Of a stretch of DNA of 64,000 nt, positions 22,075 to 32,659 are shown piece by piece (positions within the stretch are counted from its first letter, which is position 1; each line of letters opens with the position of its first letter). The DNA comes from Whalleya microplaca (lineage: Eukaryota > Ascomycota > Sordariomycetes > Xylariales > Xylariaceae): the NCBI GenBank assembly GCA_022497155.1, contig MU385740.1, forward strand, positions 1-64,000, given 5' to 3'. A program made the position numbers and the translations under genes. The notes under the pieces are model-generated. The model made no database searches. It was given only the letters and a program-made list of their open reading frames with translations, and had not been told where the DNA came from.

Positions 22075-23170
22075 CTTGAGGTCTACCTCAATACTCGGGT
22101 CAGATGATGAAAGCTTTCAACCTCAACTCAGAAAAGTTGGCGGATTTCCTGCCCTTTTCCTCTAACCCGATTTTTTGTTGGTCAGATCTTTTTGAGATGT
22201 GACCCTGCGATTCTGGAGTTTTCCTCCCGCCCTGGCTTCACGACAAGCACGACCAGGGGGAACTTGGCATCACAATGATGAGCACCTGTCAACAACCGCG
22301 ACTTTTTAACAAAGCCTGTATATGACTGCGATGCTGATGAGTTCCATGATTTCTTAACAGTAGGAATGAGGGGGGATCATGGATGCGAGGTCAGCATAGA
22401 CATACTTATCTTGATTAGAACGGTGCAGACATCTTGTATTTTGCGATGAGAAGACCCCCAGTGACATATTCGAGCCCATGAATAAGTGAATGACCAAACT
22501 CCCGAGTTGCCCCAGGTAGATGTGCATGGGTGTGGGTCTTGTGTGATACCTATTGTACGGATAGGCGGGCTGAAGCGGGAGAACAATGACACGGCAAAAT
22601 CATCGGCAATCGGAGGATTAGAATGAATCTTAGCCGACATAATCCGCCACAGTCGATCAGCCACAGTGGATAGATAGCGCCACAATGCCTAGGTATGCAG
22701 TAGCGCGGGGAGCATTAAACGGCGCGCTAATGCTACGTTAATAATATATGCCGAAGATGGCCCGGAAGACAAGGCTCAGATTACTATGTAGGTACTGTAT
22801 AAACTGTAGAGGATGTAGTTTATCGATACGCCTTAGCTCGGTTTGCTCTCGAGCTTTCGTAATTCCATACCTACATACTCTCATCAATTGACTATGAAGA
22901 CTGAACAACCTTCACCATCTGAGGGTTTGACAGCTCAATTTTAATTCATAAGTACGACTTACGACCTACGACCTCTATGCAGAAAATCTCGATTTTTGCC
23001 AAAAATCATTTAATGCACTCATGCTAGTAAAATTGTGTCGACATCAGGAGATTTTCACGCCTCATCTGAACGCGACTTGGACCCTTATTTCTCATACGTT
23101 GGAGGACTGACTACAGAGTGAGGTGGGCCTGGTCACAACAGTGCCCACCAACAAGTGAATCGTGGAGGCT
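22075..23170. promoter_or_regulatory. Divergent intergenic region between repressor and Zn2Cys6 gene
   Basis: 1.1 kb separates the start codons of the two divergent regulators, so it must hold both promoters. I see no long open frame that deserves a call (22377-22685 minus is 102 codons with no family features). I found no clear palindromic CGG(N)CCG site or other operator by eye. Confidence 0.5.
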
Positions 23171-24421
23171 ATGAGTGAGGGGGAGAGCGATGACGGCAAG
23201 CGAGCGTCGAAGAAGCGGAAGGCTAGCCGCGCTTGCGACCGCTGTAATTCGCAGCATCAGCCATGCGACAATGCCATACCCAAGTGCAGTGTCTGTGCGC
23301 GTGCAAATACAGATTGCACTTACAACAGACCTGTCCGCAAGAGAGGCCCTCGCAGCGGATACACTGGACAGAATGGCGAGCGACTCTGGGCTGTAGTCCT
23401 CAGGGCAAAGCCAGAACTGGAGGATGTCGTGCTGCAGATACTGCGTGGTGATACTTATGGTAACACCGGTATTTCCAACGTGGAATACTTCAGAAACAAC
23501 GATAATCAAACGGAATTGGTCAACCGGTTTAATGAGAGTCGACTTGGCAGATACCTGCAAAATGGGGAATCATCCGATTTACTGCTGCCACCTGTTGAAC
23601 AACATCTCTCGCCAGGGGCCCCTCAAGCAGACAACCAGAACAACTTCACTCAGCCCTCAACCTACCGCCGCCAGCCGGACCTAACTGGAGCTATGCATAC
23701 ACGCTCTAACAGATCGGTGTCATCGGCTTCAGCATCCCATTCAGCCATCGTGAATCCCCATGGTGCTCCCCAAAACCCTGGAGACATTTACGTCCAAAGC
23801 GACGACATTCGAAAACGCATCTTCCAACCTATCCAAAGCCAAGACCACAGCTACCGTGGAGACATGCCTGAGGGGTCATCTCAAGACGTAGGCTTAGATC
23901 GTGCATCTACAGCTTTGACCGCCCCTCAGACGAGTGCCACTCCGTATGGGTCCAACGGTTCCATTGATGGCTATGGAGATTATTCGCATCAAGCAAATGG
24001 ACCTGGAATGATGGAAAGACAAATGGGTTTGAATCAATCGAGAAGCATACCATTGCAGCCACAGCAGCCTATGCTGAATAACTCAGGCCGCATGGCACCC
24101 AACAATCAGGAGTTTGGTTTGGATGACACTTCACGATGGTGAGGACTTCCCCCATCAGTTCTTTCTGTAACCATATCATATCTAACATCATATAGGCTTG
24201 ACTCGGTACCCTTTGACACATTACGGAACCTTGGGTTCGCACCTGGAGAGGGCATGGCAGAAGACTTCCTCGAGCTCTGTGAAAACCCGGATCCCGTGCA
24301 AACGATCCCGAATGCGCCACTCAACCAGAACGTCAACCCGAACGTAAACCAGAACGACAACCAGAACGAGGATCAGGAGGCTATCTGGCGCCGTCTCATC
24401 ATGCGGGGAAGATTCTCGTGA
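23171..24421 (+). CDS. Zn2Cys6 transcription factor
   Basis: A 397-residue nuclear regulator with one N-terminal binuclear zinc cluster. ATG at 23171 (the in-frame codon at 23162 is GTG). A basic stretch KRASKKRKASRA precedes CX2CX6CX6CX2CX6C (first Cys in ACDRC), followed by NRPVRKRGPRSGYTGQNG, the usual linker. Oddly, the loop between Cys 2 and Cys 3 is NSQHQP and lacks the basic R/K-x-K that normally contacts DNA. The rest is Gln/Ser/Asn-rich, without a visible fungal-TF middle homology domain. Intron 24139-24195 (GTGAGG..TATAG) joins TG|G to a second exon that ends in a short N-rich repeat (NQNVNPNVNQNDNQNEDQ) and IWRRLIMRGRFS. Its divergent placement next to the QutR-like gene suggests a repressor/activator pair, by analogy with qutR/qutA; that is inference. 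Confidence 0.8.
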
Positions 24422-26339
24422 GAGTAGAGCTCAGCTTTGCCCTACATACAGCTTTGCCCTCCTATCATTTGATCGCCAGATACCATCATCATTCTATTTG
24501 CCTCGGGCATTCTTGTGTCCCAGGCATGTTATATATGTCCCAACTTCAGAAGGTCTTGTCAGATTAGTAAGCTTGTTGCAACATCCTTCAATCCTATAAC
24601 AGCTTAGGTGACCAGCGAGTTAACAGTCCTGCAGAGTATTTAATGAATCACCACATTGACCCTCATGGCAGCGGACGCGTAACCCCTCGAGATGCGCACC
24701 CTAGGTGTCGTCAAGCATTCGCCTTACAAAGACGAAGTTGCGCTTGAATTAGTCGGCTAAGCGAGTTGCCCACCAGCAGCGATTCTCTTGTCCGGTTCTG
24801 TTTTCGCGGCTGCGTTTACCAATTTCAATTTTGGCAGACTTGGTCACAGCGCCCTTTGCCCCTCGTCAGTTGACAGTTGGGAACATGATCTAATGAACCA
24901 ATCTGTTGGAAGTATGGCTGATCATGGAGATACTTGGCATTTATGAAGGGAAATATAGGGTAATATAAGATTCCATAGATCGCACATAGGACATGTGCCC
25001 GGGGATCTACCTCCGCAATGGAGACTTTGACTTAGTAATAATCCGGATCAATACAGCGGTCCCTTCTAATTGCAATCTGTCGTCCTATGTGCCCTGTACC
25101 ACTGTCCGTCTAAGTAGGAACTGTGATTACCTAGATGTCGATCTGCGCCCAACATATTTTACCTACCGGCGTCGCCATTTCCAGGCTATCCGCGGTACAG
25201 TTGGAGAACTGTCTCCCTTGCATATACTCATCCATGTCGTTAGACTTCTCATCCGGGCTCCCGGAGCCTACACCTCAAGCCCGGACTGTCCCAAGGGGTT
25301 CTCAGTCCAAGGTCAATGGCCTGATTGAGGCTGACTCCTAGATTAAAAATTATTTAGCTGCATAAGAAATAGCCTCGGGAGTGAAACAAGACTAGCTGGC
25401 CTGCATAGATAATGCCGGCCTTGATCTGCTGTGGAGTATGTGAATGCCGAGCCAGATAAGACTACCCCTAACGATACTCATGTATCTGCGAACACTTTAC
25501 CTTCAAGACGTGGATACGGAGGTCTGCGTGTCTACGCGTCTCGGCATATTCGCGGTGCTTGCCTATAGTAGAGGTAATAGGAGCATGCACCCGGCATCGC
25601 CGGCGTGCTGTATGACTCCGGGGAAGAAGCTGCTGCTTTTCCCAACCCCCAACCAGCGGCTAGGTATGTGGCCGGAGAAATCAAGTATAGAAACCCTTGC
25701 GTGATGCCTAGTAATCGCCGGGCTTAGCCCGTACATATTATAGGTATTCCTTTCACATGTTATCGGTGAAAGGAACCATCGTTTAATGCACGCAGTTTTA
25801 CCAAGTCCTTTGTCCTACGCATACTCCCAGAACTTTACATCATAATCATGGGGGATTCTAGTCAAGAAAATATGCGTGTCACGTAGGAGAAAAATGCACC
25901 AAACTTAGCATATCGGTGATCAATGCGGAGCGCCAGGGTCTCTGTTCTCAATGGAGTTGACACGAATATACTATCTGCTACCCCTGTGATATGATGCTGA
26001 GCTGGCCAAACTCGTGCATGTATATGACCAGACCCCGATGCCGCGAGAACAGTTCAGCCCTCAATGACTAAGCTATGATAGATTTGTCTAGGTAGATGTA
26101 TATGTTCGTTGCTCATTCAGTCTTGTTTCAGTTATCCAGTCGAGTCGAGTCGGCCGAAGATGTCTATGATCAAGACGTGCCTCGGTGTTTATCGAAATGG
26201 AATGTCTTCTGTCTTAGCCCCGAGCGTCGTGCTCGACACATAAACTGCATAGAGCAGAGCCTGTCCACCCAAGGCGCCTGAGCTTAATACGACAGGCGTC
26301 GGAGGCCCACCGTCGCCTCTAAAGCGGCGGGGTATCGAG
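24422..26339. other. No gene seen
   Basis: 1.9 kb with only short frames (24993-25328, 25444-25704, 26096-26281), none with family features. Confidence 0.5.
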
Positions 26340-27209
26340 CTACCTTAAGTAGGTCATCACGAACTGAACGTGGATGGGCCTCCCATAATGGTGAGAGATC
26401 CTCTCGCGAGCATGTGACTCCAGATGAGTGAACCAGGACCGTAGCGAGATGCTAGGAATATCCCGATTAGTCCAGTGTCTAATCTTGATGTCATGTGTGA
26501 AAGACTCTATATCTGTCAGGATAGGGCGGAAGTTAAACCCAATCGGACGTAGTTGGGACAGTTTCATCCAGTGTTGTCTCAGAGGGACACATAACGGGCA
26601 ATCCTGGGACAGGTCGAGAACAAAATACACTCTCCGTAGTGCCGCGTAGTTATATGAAGGTAGCTCGTCTAGAATTTTCGTGTAGACTAGTGGAAACCAA
26701 TCGAAGACGCCACGTATGAATACATCGTCTGTATGCCTCATGCAATATATGCGTTCTGGAAGGAAGTTCACAGCTAGGTTTCGTATTTGTCTTGCAAATT
26801 GTGGTTCGCGGCACAGCGGTGCGCAATGACTCTTGTTGAAACAAAAGATATGCTTTTCCCAATTTACAAAGGTGAAGTTATATTTTGTTCCAGAGCGCCG
26901 TTTTCGCTTCCCTATATGGTTATATGGTATGGTGAAAGTATGGTGGTGACGATAACAGGGCAGTTTTATTAACTCAGAACCCCTCAACACTGCTTTTCTG
27001 GCCTCGCGGTTCACTTGCATGATATTCCTGACGGAAGGAATCAGCCTGTCATCGAGGGTGTCGTATGAGCCCAAGATCCAACCCCGGGGGACATCATAAT
27101 GGACCAGGGTATGAAGAGGTGTATCAGGAAGGGCTAAGCTTTCCCATATGTGTAGTCGCAGTTCTGTTGGGAGGGACTGAAAAAGATGGAAGGATTTGGG
27201 TTCCGCCAT
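26340..27209 (-). CDS. 2EXR-domain protein
   Basis: Single-exon 289-residue protein opening with the 2EXR signature: FHLFQSLPTELRLHIWE (residues about 7-23), then IRNIMQVNREARKAVL at about 60-80. 2EXR proteins form large lineage-specific families in filamentous ascomycetes; their function is largely unknown and they have been compared with F-box-like and regulatory proteins. The body has aromatic/basic segments (FNFVNWEK, FDWFPLVYTKILDELP) and a conserved-looking RRVYFVLDLSQDCPLC. No signal peptide or membrane segment. The ATG at 27209 is well placed before the domain and there is no sign of breakage. Confidence 0.8.
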   Translation of the reverse strand: MAEPKSFHLFQSLPTELRLHIWESLALPDTPLHTLVHYDVPRGWILGSYDTLDDRLIPSVRNIMQVNREARKAVLRGSELIKLPCYRHHHTFTIPYNHIGKRKRRSGTKYNFTFVNWEKHIFCFNKSHCAPLCREPQFARQIRNLAVNFLPERIYCMRHTDDVFIRGVFDWFPLVYTKILDELPSYNYAALRRVYFVLDLSQDCPLCVPLRQHWMKLSQLRPIGFNFRPILTDIESFTHDIKIRHWTNRDIPSISLRSWFTHLESHARERISHHYGRPIHVQFVMTYLR

Positions 27210-27673
27210 AGTGATGGCAAGAATCGTCAGGTGGAGTTCTGAGAAGAGTCAGTATTGTTGGTAGGAGGGAGAAGCTAAGGAAAATCGGTTCTGAAATTGG
27301 TCTCCTATGTATTACCCGATAAGATGCTTTTCAATAAATTCTCAGGCTACTGGCTTTGCCTGAGAACTCCCTAGGCATAGCTTAGATGGCCGAAGAGAAA
27401 TTCGTTTCAGTCTCAGTCTCAGCTTGATACCAAAAGTTAGCCAGATGTGAAAGAGCCAGGCGAAGGGAGACATTGCTGAGGTATCCGAGCTCATAGCATT
27501 GCTAGGACATCCTCTTTGTTAGAGCCTCGAAATATCAATGTCGCCTTAGTTGCACACTGTATAATTATTCAATATAGGAGCTTCATAAATACACAGCAGT
27601 AGTCTCGAAGATTTCCGCAAGAGTAAGAATAGTCAGGCACTTGCTAGCGACTAATATGCCAGCCTTCTGCCCA
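27210..27673. other. Intergenic
   Basis: Short spacer between the 2EXR promoter side and the 3' end of the dioxygenase gene. No feature recognised. Confidence 0.5.
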
Positions 27674-28863
27674 CTAGGCCAGGAAATCCGGCGGCAGGTC
27701 AGGACCTATGATATTTCAGCTTTAATCTACTGTGTAGGCGCTTCGGAATAACGCATTACTTACCCCAGACATGAAGACTTCCAGGGCCAGCTTGTGACCG
27801 ATGTGTTGGTTCAGAAGCATTCACCTGGTCACCATCGACGTAGTGCTCCATTATGAAGCCAGACGGGTCGTACCTGTTATATACCTTAGCTAATTAATTC
27901 TCTGACAACATGTTCATGAGAGTTACCAGTAATCAAATATCTGACTACCGAGGACATGTCTTCCGACGCCCCAGCAGTTCTTGTAACCCTTCTCGCGGAG
28001 CCAGTCGTGTCCGAGAACCTGGGTATCGAAATCATGTGTCTCGAAGGAAGAATGGTGGACGCTATACTTTGATCCTTCGGCGAAGAAGAATGCATGGTGG
28101 TCAACCTCCTCATCTCCTCGGTCCAAACGATAGAATACCGAACGGTCAATTTTGTCGGCATCGTGAATTAGCTAGATGGTTGTAAGCTTTCGTTAGGAGG
28201 ACATGATGTTAGTTTATTCTGTATCCTTACATCGCTAGGTATAAAGTTGAAGTGCGTGGAGTAGAATTCGTGTGCCTTCGCAAAGTTGGTCGTGCGAACG
28301 CCAAAATGACCTAGCTTGTGCACGGGTGCTGGCCGCTTCGTGAAGCGTTGGAACTTGTTCACGGGTCGGTTCTTCTCGGTAGGCTAGACTGTCGTCAGCC
28401 TAGAACGACCTTCCGACGGTACGTCGGATTCACTTACGTAGTTCATAGGTTGGTGTGGTAGAGGGAGGTCCAGCATCGCGACACTCTGCTGCCCGTAAAC
28501 TAGATGGAAGGGAAAACCATCCACGGGATCATAGAACGTCACGCCTCTACCACCGCCCGGAGCATCCGTAAGCTCATAAACCTTGGTAGCTTTCGGGAGT
28601 GTCTCAGACGCAATTTGAAGAGCATCCTCTGATTCGACAATAAACGCAGCACCTCCAAACTCATCATGGTCGGCTTTCACGGCACAGAGAACCCACGGAT
28701 CCGTACCGTATCCGCGAAAGTAAATCTTCTCGTCGCCGACCCTCTTCTCCTCGGTGAAGCCAAAGTCATTTAGGAATATGACTGCCTTGTCCATGTCCTT
28801 GTACTTGTAATACACGTGTGTTATGCGCACGAGCGTGATCTTCTTTGGAGCTGAGGCTGCCAT
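27674..28863 (-). CDS. VOC-fold extradiol-type ring-cleavage dioxygenase
   Basis: Five exons (28863-28438, 28383-28231, 28171-27927, 27873-27764, 27705-27674) give 321 residues in frame. The protein has two vicinal-oxygen-chelate domains, as in 2,3-dihydroxybiphenyl dioxygenases (BphC-like): domain 1 ITHVYYKYKDMDKAVIFLND; domain 2 PVHKLGHFGVRTTNFAKAHE, YRLDRGDEEVDHHAFFF, HHSSFETHDFD, GVGRHVLGSQIFDYW and YDPSGFIMEHYVDGDQ. The likely Fe(II) ligands are the His of LGHFGV, the His of GRH and the Glu of MEHY, matching the BphC His/His/Glu triad. It would be a cytosolic enzyme opening a catechol-type ring; the substrate is unknown. Intron 1 is 54 nt, a multiple of three, and contains an in-frame TAG, so an intron-blind reading would call a stop. 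All introns are GT..AG with CTAAC/CTGAC-like branches. Confidence 0.85.
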
Positions 28864-29554
28864 CTTGGATATTCGTTTCCTTCTTTCCTTCTACTTATTA
28901 AAGAATTATTGTTATTGTGGCGAATGAAGACACAGATTGCTACTCGTCCTTGGAAAGAGATGATATTTAAAGTCACAAAAAGGTCCTCTGGACAGGAGCC
29001 GCAACGTCCGACTTAAGTACGATATAAGGCGTCTGAAACGGTTAAAGTCGGGAACAAGGTGGAGGAGTCCGCCAGTACACGGTGGATCAATATCCCTATG
29101 CCCAGATATATATGTATAGAATACTGCACATTACAGCTCGTGTGTTTCTCGCTAGCTTAGCCACTTCTGACTGAGCAACTAGCTCTCAGACGCTGTGATC
29201 GTTTTGTTACTTGAATCACATCCACACAGGGACCACCCCACAGGCCACAACCGCGGCCCCGCATAGGAGCTCACTCGGCAGTTCGCATTTCGCTGGGATA
29301 GCCATGGCTGCCATGGCTGCTAAGCCGAAACATCAAGCGAGGACTATGACCAAGACCCGCCTCTCAGGTTATTCGCAGTTGCGAAGGTGGCTCCGAGCAT
29401 GTAACCGCCATCACTTGTGTGGCCGCGCTCGCGGGTTCGGGGATTTTTTCAAGGCGATAGATACCTAAGTAATGCTCATGTAATCGTCCGGTTGATCCAT
29501 CTGGCTCGATATTACCTAGCTATGACGACGTAGCGCGATGGTCTCGTTGGAGAA
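28864..29554. other. Divergent promoter region, no gene seen
   Basis: Lies between the dioxygenase start (minus) and the upstream region of the MDP1-like gene (plus). The 85-codon frame at 29211-29468 has no family features. Confidence 0.5.
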
Positions 29555-29601
29555 GGGGGGTCAAGGTCAAGCAAGGGGGGCAAAGGGGGGAGAACGCGGG
29601 G
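29555..29601 (+). promoter_or_regulatory. Potential G-quadruplex upstream of MDP1-like gene
   Basis: Four G-runs in 47 bases: six G at 29555-29560, 29575-29580 and 29585-29590, and four G at 29598-29601, with loops of 14, 4 and 7 nt. It lies about 275 bp before the ATG at 29876, on the coding strand. Confidence 0.5.
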
Positions 29602-29875
29602 CGGACGAAAATAGATGAATCGACTATTAATCCAGGTGGTCGAATTGGAGAGCACGCGACCCAGCTGTCTATCGATGTGACAGCCATTGACGGACCGACA
29701 CGAAATCTACCCCGCCAATTCCCCTCTGCAGGGATACCCCATCAGCCCCATCAATTGGTCCAGGTCCAAGCCTCTTACGGCGTACATACGCAGTAGTGCA
29801 GACGTACAGCGGGTTGCAGTGGGCTGAAGTATCGCAATCAACCATCGTCATCACATCTTTTTATTATCCTCCTCT

Positions 29876-30703
29876 ATGCGAGCTAGGCCCGACATCGCTC
29901 ACCGTCTACACCGGTCGTACCCCGCCACGATCACCAGCTGCATCGTTCTGGCGCTTACCGCACTCTCCTTGTGCCTATACTACTCCACCGCCATCGTCCA
30001 GCCCCACGACGCGCCCCCCAGCACCAGCACCAGCGTCAGCGTCAGCATGGTCAAGAAACTGTCCAAGCAGTCGACCTCCGGGTCGTCGTCGATCTCGAGC
30101 ACGTCGGTGCCCTCGATCCTGACGGACGGCCTGCCGCTGCCGCGCGCCATCGTCTTCGACCTCGACTACACGCTGTGGCCGTTCTGGGTCGACACGCACG
30201 TGTACGCGCCGCTGAAGGCGAACGCCGACCACAGCGCCTGCGCCGACAAGGTCGGCGAGACCTTCGCCTTCTACGCCGACGTGCCCTCCGTGCTGCACGG
30301 GCTCTCGCGCGCCGGCGTCAAGCTCGCCGTCGCGAGCCGCACCCACGCGCCCGACCTCGGTCGTGAGATGCTCAAGCTCCTGCATGTCCCGCCTATGAGC
30401 GCCGGCGACGGTGCGGAAGGCGGGAGTAGTGGTAGTAGTAGCAAGAAAGACGCTAAGGCGCGCAGGGCCCTGGACTTCTTCGATGCTGGGCTTGAGATCT
30501 ATCCGAGTTCGAAGATACGCCATTTCGAGGCCCTGGGCAAGAGGACTGGCATCCCGCATACGGAGATGCTGTTCTTCGATGACGAGAGCCGGAATAGGGA
30601 TACAGAGTCCTTGGGGGTTACCATGTGGCTGGTCCGAGACGGTGTTAGCTGGGGCGAGATCATCAGCGGCATTCGGGAGTGGAGAAGGCGAAGAGGTGTC
30701 TGA
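29876..30703 (+). CDS. HAD-family magnesium-dependent phosphatase (MDP1-like)
   Basis: Single-exon 275-residue protein of the MDP-1 acid-phosphatase-like HAD group. The nucleophile motif is AIVFDLDYTLWPFWVDTH, with Asp 95 and Asp 97; motif II is AVASRTHAP and motif III LEIYPSSKIRHFEAL..FFDDESRN. Typical MDP1 proteins are about 160-200 residues. Here an N-terminal extension carries a membrane-anchor-like stretch (TITSCIVLALTALSLCLYY, residues 18-36). An in-frame ATG at 30047 (MVKKLSKQ) would give a normal soluble form, so two isoforms or an over-long model are both possible. A Gly/Ser-rich insert (GGSSGSSSKKDAKARR) sits before motif III. The first half is strikingly GC-rich compared with neighbours. 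Confidence 0.85.
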   Translation: MRARPDIAHRLHRSYPATITSCIVLALTALSLCLYYSTAIVQPHDAPPSTSTSVSVSMVKKLSKQSTSGSSSISSTSVPSILTDGLPLPRAIVFDLDYTLWPFWVDTHVYAPLKANADHSACADKVGETFAFYADVPSVLHGLSRAGVKLAVASRTHAPDLGREMLKLLHVPPMSAGDGAEGGSSGSSSKKDAKARRALDFFDAGLEIYPSSKIRHFEALGKRTGIPHTEMLFFDDESRNRDTESLGVTMWLVRDGVSWGEIISGIREWRRRRGV

Positions 30704-31086
30704 GTAAGCATTTGTCGATGACTATAAAATCCAAAAGATAAACGGGATAGACACTAGACGGGTCACGAAAAGTAGACTAGACGCTTTCACGACTATGTCA
30801 TGTAGAGTATAGATGCCAGAACAGGGCACAGAAGGAGTTGGGGCGTTTCGCGATGTTTGTATCTACGTGTGAATTTACAATACAAAACTGATCCCTAATG
30901 CTATATGCCCATGACCCCGAAGAAAGCACACCGTATCCGAGTTTCATGCGCCAGTATGCCTGTTTAATAGGAACAATGCCATCCCCAGAATTCCTAAAGG
31001 AGACAGTTGCCTACTTACACCAATGTAATTATGCAAATAGCCTATGCTTGTATCTGCCATTAGCCGCGCCTCCCTGTGCTTACTGT
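30704..31086. other. 3' intergenic, tail to tail
   Basis: The MDP1-like and SEC14-like genes converge here. No other feature is visible. Confidence 0.5.
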
Positions 31087-32659
31087 CTATGCCGATGACA
31101 CTGCGGTGTCCTTGGATGGAGCCGGTTGCACTGGGACCTTCTCGTTGTCCTCGGCGACGCTTAAAGCTGCAATATTAGCAACAGGAGCATCGCCATTCGT
31201 AAGTGGTGTTTTCTCGGTGGACGGCGCCACGGAGGTCTCCTCAGCCTCGATCGTCGCCGTATCCGTTGGCGCTGCTTCATCGCCGCTACTCTCATCTGCA
31301 GGCTTGGGCGGGAAGGCCTTTGCGATGGTACAGACACGCTCCCGCCTGTCTGTCTGACCCCTGCTTCCGACTGCGACACACTCCAGCCGCTTGCCACCGT
31401 CGATCGGAAGCCAGTACATGGGGCCTCCCGGGAAGGTCGTGTGGCCGTTCTCCCATTTGCATATTCTCAAGATCTCGTCATCCCACGCCGGCTCGTCAAA
31501 GAAGTCCCAATCCAGATCGCCACCGTAGTGCTTCGGGATATCCTTCATGTGCATGAAGGACGTGAGTACAGGCAGGACATCGTGGTCGTTGAGGATGAAG
31601 ATCTTGGACACGGTCACGGGGTCGAACCAGCGCTTGATCCAACCCCAGACGGTCGAAAAGAACATAGGCGCTCCGATGATGAATATGCCTGTACCCAATT
31701 AGCATACATACTCACACGTCTTCGAGATGTCCGAATTGGGTTCGCAGACGTACGGTCCAGCGTCTCGGGGTAATGCGCAGTCGCGAGCTGGCTCGCGGCC
31801 TGCATATGGCCCTTCAGGTTCCAGAACATCTTCAAGCTCACATGCGAGATATCCACGATATTCGTGCTAAGAGTAATCGGGGTCTCGGCATGGTCGCGGT
31901 CGGTACACTCGGACGACAGCGGCTGGACGAACCTCGTCAGGTCCTCGTAGAGCGCGAACAGCCGCAGCAGCTTCGGGGGCGTCTTGCCATCCGTCTTGGC
32001 CCTGCTGTACGTCGTCTGCGTCGACTTCTCGTATTGCGACACGGCATGCGAGTCGAGGTGTCGGATCTGATACACGTAGATGGGAATGCCCCTGCATAGC
32101 GAAGCAAGTCAGTCAGTTGATCAACTCGTCGGATTGGTTGGAGGAAGCCGCACCGTTTGTCTCGCCGACCGGTGAATCGCGGATACTGTGAAGGTTATAT
32201 TAGTTGAGCTGCCGTGCGCGACGCCGCCTGCGGGGTTCCTCGACGTCACCATACCAGTTTCTTAGACTGTTCGTACGAGTCGATGTCGATGGTGTCGTAA
32301 AGCACCTCGATCTGATTGGCGCTGCGGAACTTCTCCGTTTCGCTGAACTGCCCGTATGCATCTTGCACGACCCATTTCCGCGCGCGCAGGAATCGGCTGA
32401 GGGACGGTTAGACGTCAGTAGCAACACAACGCGGACCCGGCAGACCGGTTTATATATATAGCACGCACAGCAACGTAGGATCGTCATGGGATGGTGGGTT
32501 CCCCGGCTTATATAGACCCTTCTCCTCCAGAAAGACTTTGAAGTCCTCGAGAGCTTGCGTCTGGTGCTCGGTGAGATGTCCCAGATGGCCCTCGGGATAA
32601 CCGTGCTCGACAGCGCCAGCCGACGGGACTCGGCGGATGGAAGCAGATTTCTTAGTCAT
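31087..32659 (-). CDS. SEC14-like phosphatidylinositol transfer protein (CRAL-TRIO)
   Basis: Five exons (32659-32469, 32396-32255, 32185-32154, 32091-31754, 31688-31087) give 434 residues. Order: basic N-terminus; CRAL-TRIO N-domain (GHLGHLTEHQTQALEDFKVF, then LLRFLRARKWVVQDAYGQF); lipid-binding domain (IPIYVYQIRHLDSHAVSQYE, NIVDISHVSLKMFWNLKGHM, IFIIGAPMFFSTVWGWIKRW, VTVSKIFILNDHDVLPVLTS, IPKHYGGDLDWDFFDEPAWD); and an acidic, Ala/Thr/Glu-rich tail of about 70 residues. Family role: exchange of phosphatidylinositol and phosphatidylcholine at Golgi and endosome membranes, coupling lipid metabolism to traffic. The KHYGGDL motif after the gate region is typical. No defect seen. It is a probable housekeeping gene within an ordinary gene block. 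Confidence 0.9.

Noticed and set aside
28363..28440. Dioxygenase as a pseudogene with a stop at 28384
   Set aside because: The stop lies at the end of a canonical 54-nt GTAAGT..TAG intron; splicing gives family-like sequence and all five exons total a multiple of three.
29975..30559. 194-codon minus-strand frame antisense to MDP1
   Set aside because: A GC-rich shadow of the phosphatase gene, which has clear HAD motifs on the other strand.
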